A stretch of 64,000 nt of DNA, from the NCBI GenBank assembly GCA_029204045.2, contig CM055064.1, positions 2,489,912 through 2,553,911 of the forward strand. Reading direction: 5' to 3'. Below the pieces are notes generated by a model. It saw only the letters and a list, made by a program, of their open reading frames with translations, was not told the origin of the DNA and ran no database searches. Below, in pieces: positions 56,500 through 64,000 of the stretch. The position numbers were made by a program, and so were the translations under genes. This DNA is from Tillandsia leiboldiana. Lineage: Eukaryota; Streptophyta; Magnoliopsida; Poales; Bromeliaceae. How positions within the stretch are numbered: the stretch's first letter is position 1; every line of letters begins with the position of its first letter.

Positions 56500-57520
56500 A
56501 ATAATACGACGTTCGAAATTAAAAACCCTAGAATTTGGCGTATTCCCAAAATGCCCTCGTATTCTACAAGCCAGGATGTTATGAGCGAATCATACTGCGG
56601 GGGCACCATTGTAATTACAGGACATACGCCAGCGTTGTAACATAGTAATAGTAACAGCTCTTTTTCTCCTTTTTTTTTTTTTTTTTTTTTTCTTTTCAAC
56701 AATTCATAATTAAAATGTATAATTTTTTTTTTTACTTTTGATTTTAAATGCACTATTTATTTAAGCCAATTAAATTAGAGTATTTCAGATTATTCATATG
56801 GCTATATTCTTATTAAAACAAGCAATATGTTCAAATTTTATAAAAACAAAAGTATAAAATAATTCAAATTATAAAAATTTAAAAATAAAATATCAAAACA
56901 AATATTTAAAAAAAATTAGAAAATTAAATCAAAATATATTATAAAAAATAACAATTCATAATTCTTTTACCAAACTAAAATGGAGGAATAAATTAGAGGC
57001 TCTTTGGTTGCTCGAAAAAATATATTCATAAAAAACATTTTTTTCAATTTATTGCACGTTTGGATAAAAAAAAAAAAAATTCAATTTTTTTTTTTCATAT
57101 TAGATTAAAAACTAGTATTTTCAACCTTTGAAAAAAATAATAAAAAATAAAAATAGTAATTTTACATAAAATATAAAAAATTTAAATTAAGAAAACCAAA
57201 AGGACAAAAAACCTAAATATTGTACGTGTAAGGGTAGAAAGGTAAATTCACGCCCTACTCCCCAGGTCCAGCTGGAACCTGATGGGGAGGTGCGCTCGAC
57301 CGGGGTTAGGCCGACAACGGACGGCAGGGATTTTGAGGGGCGACGCTGCACGGTCTTCAAAGCAAGAAATATTCCCGTTATCATTAAACATTAAATATAA
57401 TATATACCTATTCTTTATTTTCCTTTTTTTTGCCCCCCTATGAATAATGAAACTAAATCTCACAAAAGATCAAAAAAAAAAAAAAAAAAAACCTATGCTA
57501 TTTATATACCTATCCTTTAA

Positions 57521-57593
<73 letters not shown>

Positions 57594-57960
57594 GTATATA
57601 TATATATACATATGTATATATATATATATATAGAGTAAAATCCAAATTTTCAAATAAAATTCTTGAATCCAACGGTTGTAAAATGTACACCTTTGTATAG
57701 ACGTACAAAGAGTATTTTTTAGAGAAAAAAAGTCGAAACCTGATCTTATTACAGCCTCTCATCGAGCAATGCCAAAAATTTACTAACATATTTTTAAATT
57801 TTACTATAAAAAGTGATGAAACCAATAGAAAAAATTAATCTTTAAATAAGATTGTTGTAGCAAACATAGTAACGCTCTAATTATATTATAGCGTTTGTGA
57901 TAATAAAGAATCTTGTTGAGACAATGTGCTGCCAATTTCATATATTGAAATGATGGTATG

Positions 57961-58042
<82 letters not shown>

Positions 58043-58254
58043 ATTTTTTTTTTACGTGTGCTCAATGTGAGAATTTAATTGAATATTGTCACGAACCAAC
58101 GAAGAAACTGAAACAGATTGGGATACACATTTCAATTCTCTAGACTTTTGAATCATTTACTTAAAATAGTGTGATAAAAAATGTTTTATTTATTCCGTAA
58201 ATAATAATAAAATGTGCAAATCACATAAGTGTTCAGATACCTGTTCTGTGGTTT
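56500..58254. other. Intergenic region with long (TA)n tracts
   Basis: Poly-T (56670-56691), then AT-rich DNA. (TA)n with TATG interruptions lies at about 57523-57633, and a longer pure tract at 57964-58039. A balanced patch at 57240-57370 (gtgcgctcgaccggggttag) looks like a repeat fragment I cannot name. No gene. Confidence 0.45.
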
Positions 58255-58388
58255 CATGCTACCTGTACACCCGGTGAGGGGTGTACATCCTACACCCCAT
58301 TCCATCTGGTGTGATCAATAAAATTTATCCCACCCCAGAATGGAGTGGGATGTAGGATGTACACCCCTCACGGAGTGTACATTTAGAT
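58255..58388. mobile_element. GTACACCCC MITE, copy 9 (short form)
   Basis: Both ends carry the palindromic string in altered form (gtacacccggtgaggggtgtac on the left). The central gtcacat-gtgac palindrome is missing, leaving a 134-bp element. It is not next to (TA)n. Confidence 0.65.
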
Positions 58389-59209
58389 TTACCCATGTTT
58401 TTTATCTTAGACAATTTAGATGCAGTAAATTCTCCAAAATTTTCCATTGTAAGTAAAACTGTAAAAAAAAAAAAAAAAAAAAAAAAAATCAGTAAAAAGA
58501 AGTGTTACGTTTTGTAATAAATAAATTTTTATTAATATTTATTTAATCGAAACGAAAAAATTTATATTTGTTGATTCGCTGAAAAAAAATCACTGGAGTT
58601 CACGTTTTCCGTTGAAAATCGACGAAAAATAAAAATATTTATTTATTTTTTTTAATTTATAAAAATATTTTTAATAATTTTTTTTTTACTTCTAAACAAA
58701 CATAAAAAAAAATTAAATAAATAAATAAATTTTGAAATATTTTATCCCAGCCGAACACACCCTAAGCTAAATGGAATGGGCATTAATGTCAAATCAAAAG
58801 ATGTACCGAATCCAGGGCCTATTAATAAGCAACGGCTATCATACGCTATTGTCTCTTTTCGAGATCCCCGGGCCCCACATCTGACGCGGACGCCCATACT
58901 TCTACGTACTATTCCACCATGTCCCAGGGAGCCAGAACAAGACAACGCTATTCTGAAAAATTGGACGATCGCAACCGTCCATTTGCATGCGGTCAAATGG
59001 GCAGTGATTGAGCTGCCCACAGTGTTTTGATGGAGCCGAACACTGTCGCGCAAAGCTACAAAATTTTAACCCCTTTGGTAAATTTGAGCCACATGAGAAC
59101 GCGGTAAAGTGACCAGTGAGTTTGTGATTGGTGAGATTGTGACCAATGCGTGTCTAAATGTGGCAGTTACATAGACAACGAGCGTTTTGAATGAACCACA
59201 TTTAATTTC
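58389..59209. other. Intergenic region
   Basis: A-run at about 58461-58488 and AT-rich DNA to 58740, then a balanced stretch (58745-59060). The phrase ccgaacacaccctaag at its left border is typical of plant MITE ends, but no partner end was found. Frames at 58742-59053 are not recognisable. Confidence 0.35.
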
Positions 59210-59212
59210 TAA

Positions 59213-60084
59213 GGTATCGTTTGGTTAATGAGAATTAGTAATTCCAGGTATAAGTATAAAATTGAGTATAAGGTAGGATAAATGAAAATTGTGTTTGGTT
59301 GGGATATAGGTTAGTACCAGATATAAGAAAAATAGTGTTTGGTTGGGATTAAAGAATAAGAGGGATAAATAGTTGATTTTTGAGTAAAAAGACGAAAATG
59401 CCATTATCTTTTTATATGTATTAAAAATTGATAAATAAATATTGTATTATAACTTTTTAAATATAATAATTATAATATATATTATGTAATTAATTAGATA
59501 ATATATAAAATTAGTGTTAATTATTTATATGTAAAAAAATGATTAATATTATATAAAAAATTTTAATAAATTTTTCTGATAAGATATATAATTTTAAAAA
59601 ATTAATATTTAGTGTTAATTAGTGTTAAAATTAGTGTTAATTAATTTTACTTTTAAAATTTTTATTAATTATTTATTTTGCGTTGAGAACGAGGATGCGG
59701 TACGGAGGGAGAGGTTTTTTAGCCGGCGACGACGAAGAGCTACAGGGAAGGCCGATAGGCGGCGGCGACGACGATAATAATTATTATTTATTATTTATTT
59801 TGTTTTTTAAAATAATTATTGTAATATCTATTAATTAATAAATTAAATGGTATATAAAATTAGTGTTAATTATTTATATTTAAAAATAATTAAATGGGAG
59901 ATTGGAAACCGTGCAGGGACAAAAGAGAGGAGAGAGAACCAAATGGGGGGATCCTTGTTCGGGGCTAGTGGGTTAGAATAGGGTTGTACCGGGACAAGAA
60001 TCCATTATCCCGGAATTGCTTGTTCAATAGTGTTTGGGTACAAAGGGGGGGATATCCCCCTTTGTACCCAAACCAAACAATGCC
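59213..60084 (-). mobile_element. Non-autonomous PIF/Harbinger-like MITE, complete, 872 bp
   Basis: Terminal inverted repeats GGTATCGTTTGGTT and (complement of the right end) GGCATTGTTTGGTT, with a perfect TAA target duplication at 59210-59212 and 60085-60087. The right end, on the complement, matches the left end of the 3797-4875 element, including a ggtacaaaggggg/cccccctttgtacc hairpin. Two GC-richer patches (59690-59770 with ggcggcggcgacgacg, and 59895-60020) contrast with the AT-rich rest and might be captured host DNA. No transposase. Confidence 0.8.
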
Positions 60085-60087
60085 TAA

Positions 60088-61467
60088 ATTTATTCATTCC
60101 CTGATACTTTTTAAAAAATTATTTTTATTATATTTTTTCTCAAAAATATAATAAAAATTACAGCTAATATCACTAATAACCAAATAAGACTAAATGATAC
60201 CATAAACCATGACTAAAAATTATGTTATGAATCGAAATCAAACCGGAAACTGAGTTAAACCAGGTTGTGTTTTATCAGGCTTTTCACTTAAGTAGAAATT
60301 AGTCACAGACACGGTAACCAAACAAGTATCTCTTTATAAGCCAACTAAGGTAGCAAGGATTACCTCAAACAACTTGACCCATTTGCAGCATATCCTGTAC
60401 TAATCTTGCAACGGAAATTGAATGTTGATAAGTTGAATAAGAGAGAGGCGATGGGCCTGGTTAGCTTGATCTGAAGTGTTAGGTCACGGACTAACAGTGC
60501 TACTTGTATATGTGGGTCTGGTTAGTTTAGGAGTGGGCATGGGCTTAGATTAAGTGTTTCAACAACAACCCAGCCACATCTGGGCCCATCACAATTTCAT
60601 ACGCATGGTTGGAAAATGGAAACTAAATGGAATTACAAACACAATTTGCAAAAACTAAATGAAAAAAGAACACTTGAAGATCAAATTTGTACCTCAATTG
60701 CCGTCATCGTACTCAAAGACATTGCAACTCTTCCATTGTTCCATAAAACCTAATGACCTATAAAGATCACAGAGGAAAAACAAATATGTCAGGGGTGCCA
60801 ATATGCCATAAAGAGGAGAAACTAATGTTGTGTATGAACACCTTTGATGGCAAGTTTAGGAAGAGCCATACACACCTTTTAGATATATGTTGTTTCAGAA
60901 AAGAGTCACAAAGATCATTCCTACGTATTGAAGAAAGTACCCTTTCCAAAGAGTAATAGTGCATCATAATAATCTGATAACATTTCTCACATCCGTAGAA
61001 TCCATTCCAAACATAGCATCCGTTCTTTCACATCAGAATACAGTTTTCATTTAACCCCGAGAACTTTAGAAGGCCCTAGTCCCTTTAACTTCCGGGCTCG
61101 GAATAACCAATTTAAGTCGTAGCGAGAACTGGAAGAAAAATTTCCACCTATGCTGTTTGATTACTCCAATGAGTTCATTAGCTGATCGCCTCTCACACTT
61201 TTGTATCAAAAAATTGTCATCATGTTCAACCGTTTCGATCATAATCTTTGCCCATTTGGCCTGACTAGCAGAGTAACTCATGTACTCCAGATGTTAAGCA
61301 GATTCTTTTAAATATCAAGCAATTGGTTACCAAAGTCTGGAATTTCCACTGCGGTGAAAAGCTAAGATGAGCTTCCGAACCTCCATTGCCGCAAAGAGAA
61401 GCTGTAGAGAAGGTTTTAATCAAAAAGCCAGCTACGTAAGCTCCAAAGAGGCCAAACAGAAAAACAT
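60088..61467. other. Intergenic region and 3' UTR of the PPR gene
   Basis: No recognisable gene. The stretch from about 61060 to 61467 probably holds the 3' UTR of the minus-strand PPR gene; a 95-codon frame at 61265-61552 overlaps the PPR stop in another frame and is a shadow. Confidence 0.4.
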
Positions 61468-62877
61468 TCAACCCAAGCTTAGAGAATCCACTAGCTCTTC
61501 TAGTTTGAACTGTTGAAAATCCTTTAAAACACCACAAATTGCTTTTTCCCACCCATTCAACTCCAAAGCATTCACCTTACTCAATCGCCACAAACTCGAC
61601 TCAATCAAGACCCAATCGCATTTCTCTACAATCCCCTCCACGAATGTCTTCACATTCTCCGCTCTCGGAGCATACCCTTTAAATACCATCTCATCCAAAA
61701 CCTGCCCAGCATCCATGAACTCCTCAGCATCACACATACCCTCAAATAAGATCCGGTAGGTGACCACATCAGGCCGGCATTCTCTCCTCGGCATATCTTC
61801 GAACAGCTCTCTTGCTTCCCTCCACCGCCCCTGCTTACAAAACCCCGCTATGATCGTATTGTAGCTCACCACGTCCGCCCTACACTTCTTCCTCTCCATA
61901 TCATTGAGCACCTCAAATGCAGCTTCAAAGTCCTTTTCATCTTCACAAAACCCTGCTAGCATAGCGTTGTATGTTACTGTATCCGGTTCTATTCCTTTCC
62001 CCTTCATCTCTTCCAGTATCCCAACCACCTCCCCTTTCCGGCCTGCTCGAAATAATGCCCGTACCAAAGTAGAATACACTGCAGAATCCAACATCAATTC
62101 TTTGTCCAACAACATCTCTTCTTTTAGCTTAAGAGCCAAATCCAACTGTGTGTTCTTACAAAGCCCTTTGATAAGAGTAGTATATACATAAACATTAGGC
62201 TTAATATTATAAGATTCAAGCATCGATTCCTTAAGCCTAAAAGCATCACGTAGCTTCGAATTATCACAAAGTGCGGTGATCAGAGTCCCAAAGGTTACGA
62301 CGCTCGGTTTAATACCTCTCTCGCGCATTTCGTCGAACAGGTCCCATGCGTTACCGATCGACCCCGACGCGGCCGCGGCACGGATGAGGATGTTGTACGT
62401 GCACGCGTCGGGAGCGAACTCGCCCGTGTTGAATTCGACAAGAAGCGATCGCACCGCAGCGAGGTCACCGCATCGGAGGAGCGCGTGGAGGAGCGAGTTG
62501 AGGGAGCGCACCGTTCTGCGGCAGCGGAAGGAGGGGATCCGGTCGAAGGCGCGGCGCGCGCGCGTCGCCATGCGGGCGCGGCCGTAGAAGGCGATGACGC
62601 CGCAAAAGAGGGCCTCGTCGGGGACGACGCGCGCGTCGGCGAGGAGCTTATCGAGGATCGACTCCATCTCCGGGAACATGCGCGCCTTGCCGAGCTTGCG
62701 CACGACGAGGTCGTAGGAGTGCGCGGTGTAGCGGAAGGGTTTGGAGGGAGGAGGGGGAGATGGTGGGGTGGGATTAGGGTTAGGGTTAAGGAAGAGGGAG
62801 AGGGCGAGGGAGGGGTCCTTCTCGAGGCGGAGGAGGGAGGTGAGGCGGAAGGGGGAGATGGTGGTGAGTTTCGCCAT
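61468..62877 (-). CDS. P-class pentatricopeptide repeat protein
   Basis: A 469-residue single-exon protein. The start is the ATG at 62875-62877: the frame stays open 39 codons upstream, but without an ATG, and the N-terminus MAKLTTISPFRLTSLLRLEK fits the family. About ten 35-residue repeats run from residue 52 to 405, with typical helices such as TYNILI and TYNAMLAGFC and GIKP/GIEPD ends. No E or DYW domain follows, so it is P-class. Such proteins bind single-stranded RNA in mitochondria or chloroplasts and affect stability, splicing or translation of particular transcripts. The layout recalls the Arabidopsis At1g53330 protein from memory. A Pro/Asn-rich linker (31-46) separates a possible targeting region from the repeats. 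The RNA target is unknown. Confidence 0.93.
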   Translation of the reverse strand: MAKLTTISPFRLTSLLRLEKDPSLALSLFLNPNPNPTPPSPPPPSKPFRYTAHSYDLVVRKLGKARMFPEMESILDKLLADARVVPDEALFCGVIAFYGRARMATRARRAFDRIPSFRCRRTVRSLNSLLHALLRCGDLAAVRSLLVEFNTGEFAPDACTYNILIRAAAASGSIGNAWDLFDEMRERGIKPSVVTFGTLITALCDNSKLRDAFRLKESMLESYNIKPNVYVYTTLIKGLCKNTQLDLALKLKEEMLLDKELMLDSAVYSTLVRALFRAGRKGEVVGILEEMKGKGIEPDTVTYNAMLAGFCEDEKDFEAAFEVLNDMERKKCRADVVSYNTIIAGFCKQGRWREARELFEDMPRRECRPDVVTYRILFEGMCDAEEFMDAGQVLDEMVFKGYAPRAENVKTFVEGIVEKCDWVLIESSLWRLSKVNALELNGWEKAICGVLKDFQQFKLEELVDSLSLG

Positions 62878-63261
62878 TGGCGCGGAGGAGGAACAACCGT
62901 GGGGAGTACAATTTTGTAAAGGAGAAGATGGTAATGGGCCGGTCTTGGAATAACGGGCTCGGAACCCGGTCCCAAACTTCGATTGGGCGCTCAAAATAAA
63001 AGATGCCCAAAATTAAAAATATAAAAATATTTTTTTCATTTTTTAATTAAACTTAATTTAATCGCAATTTAGAAAACATATTGTTCTTTCTAAAAATAAA
63101 TAAAGTATTTTTGTACTATGTGAAATTTCAAATGTAGCCCATAATATCGCCGTAAAACTGTAAAACGGTCATTAAAAGTCATTAATTCTCTATCAAAATA
63201 CAGCGAAGAGAAAATATTTTTCACCTAAACTTAAATTCAACTAAAAGACTATTAAAATCAA
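62878..63261. other. Upstream region of the PPR gene
   Basis: The probable 5' leader and promoter of the PPR gene read on the minus strand. AT-rich beyond 63010; no clear TATA box is seen. It ends at the 9-bp target duplication of the Mutator-type element. Confidence 0.35.
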
Positions 63262-63905
63262 GGGGCAATTTCCTACATACCCCTAAAAATTTCTCTGTTT
63301 TCAGATTTACCCCTCTTAGAAGGCTAATATTAAAACTACCCCTCTTACGTTCCAACTTCTTTCCAAAATACCCCTGAAGTTAAACTCTGTTAGTGTACCG
63401 TTTGAAACTGCCGTTATCTGTGTGTAATTACTATTTTGCCCTTTCAAATATACCCTAAACCCTAAAACCCTAAAACTCTAAACCCTGAAACCCTAAACCC
63501 TAAACCCTAAATCCTAAATCCTAAAACCCTAAACCCTAAACCCTAATACCCTAATACCCTAAAAAACCCTAAACCCTAAACCCTAAAACGCTAAACCCTA
63601 AACCCTAGAACCCTAAAAAATCCTAAACCCTAAACCGTAAAACCCTAAACCCTAAACCCTAAAACCCTAAAAAATCCTAAACCCTAAACCCTAAACTCTA
63701 AACCCGGGCAAAATAGGTATATCTGATAATTTTCAACTCCGATTATTATTTAACTCTAGTTTAACCCTAGTTAACTTAACAAAAGGAAACGGTAGGGGTA
63801 TTTTTAATAACGGTGGAACGTATGAAGGGTATATTGGAAAGAAAAAAATAAGAGGGGTAAATCAGATATTTCTTCATATTTCAGGGGTACACAGGCAATT
63901 ATCCC
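63262..63905. mobile_element. Mutator-type foldback element carrying telomere-like repeats
   Basis: Flanked by the perfect 9-bp direct repeat TAAAATCAA (63253-63261 and 63906-63914), the duplication size of Mutator-like elements. The ends are long imperfect inverted repeats: GGGGCAATTTCCTACATACC on the left against GGGATAATTGCCTGTGTACC on the complement of the right. The similarity continues inward through phrases such as gatttacccctctta and acgttcca. The centre is the telomere-like array 63452-63705. No transposase. Confidence 0.75.
63452..63705 (+). repeat. Interstitial telomere-like array (CCCTAAA)n
   Basis: About 250 bp of CCCTAAA units, the complement of the plant TTTAGGG telomere repeat, with frequent variants such as CCCTAAAA, CTCTAAA and TCCTAAA. 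It lies entirely inside the 63262-63905 element, so it is not a chromosome end. Confidence 0.9.
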
Positions 63906-64000
63906 TAAAATCAATTACAGGCAATCAAACAGGCCATTGAATTACATTTTCACCCTTTTATCTTTCTATTGCCTTGTTGCTTTCAATCCCTTAACTCTTC

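Noticed and set aside
62992..62994. Upstream start for the PPR protein
   Set aside because: The codon is TTG; the ATG at 62875-62877 fits the family N-terminus.
63452..63705. Chromosome end
   Set aside because: The telomere-like array is degenerate and enclosed by transposon ends with a 9-bp target duplication, and unique sequence follows it.

Overview
This is plant nuclear DNA, most likely from a commelinid monocot. The exons are GC-rich at third codon positions and sit in very AT-rich intergenic DNA. There are introns with GT/AG borders, (TA)n microsatellites of 50-100 bp, and plant-only families (BZR, nsLTP, GIL1/IRKI, P-class PPR). A pineapple-like genome would fit, but nothing here proves the species.

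Six genes are supported. (1) A single-exon CTD-phosphatase-like HAD protein, 8365-9270, + strand. (2) A type I-like non-specific lipid transfer protein, about 10.25-10.61 kb, - strand. (3) A two-exon BZR1/BES1-type brassinosteroid transcription factor, 14198-16042, - strand. (4) A three-exon conserved plant protein with a C-x2-C-x5-C motif, 24533-27076, - strand; I cannot assign its function. (5) An 85-residue secreted peptide precursor of the PIP/IDA type, 41928-42185, + strand. (6) A GIL1/IRKI (DUF641) protein at 49914-51425 and a P-class PPR protein at 61468-62877, both - strand, complete the gene set (seven loci in all). The genes are independent single loci; I see no cluster or pathway logic linking them.

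The rest is transposon and repeat DNA. From 0 to 6.2 kb lies a 1.94-kb tandem array built from an LTR fragment plus the left end of a Harbinger-type MITE, followed by a complete MITE, an inverted LTR end and a CACTA end. A complete TRIM element lies at 13.1-13.8 kb. From 19.2 to 22.4 kb, 46.3 to 48.9 kb and 54 to 58.4 kb, small palindromic and foldback elements alternate with (TA)n tracts. From 30.3 to 39.6 kb a Ty3/gypsy chromovirus-type element with 3-kb LTRs is nested inside an L1-type LINE, and both insertions still have their target-site duplications. A 0.87-kb Harbinger MITE lies at 59.2-60.1 kb. At the right edge a 644-bp Mutator-type foldback element with a perfect 9-bp target duplication carries a telomere-like array.

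The strongest leads are the nested-palindrome GTACACCCC element family (nine copies), the (TA)n-embedded foldbacks, the telomere-repeat-carrying Mutator element, the G-box/ABRE clusters in the retrotransposon LTR and in an apparently gene-less promoter-like island at 17.8 kb, and an orphan promoter plus first exon at 56.2-56.5 kb.
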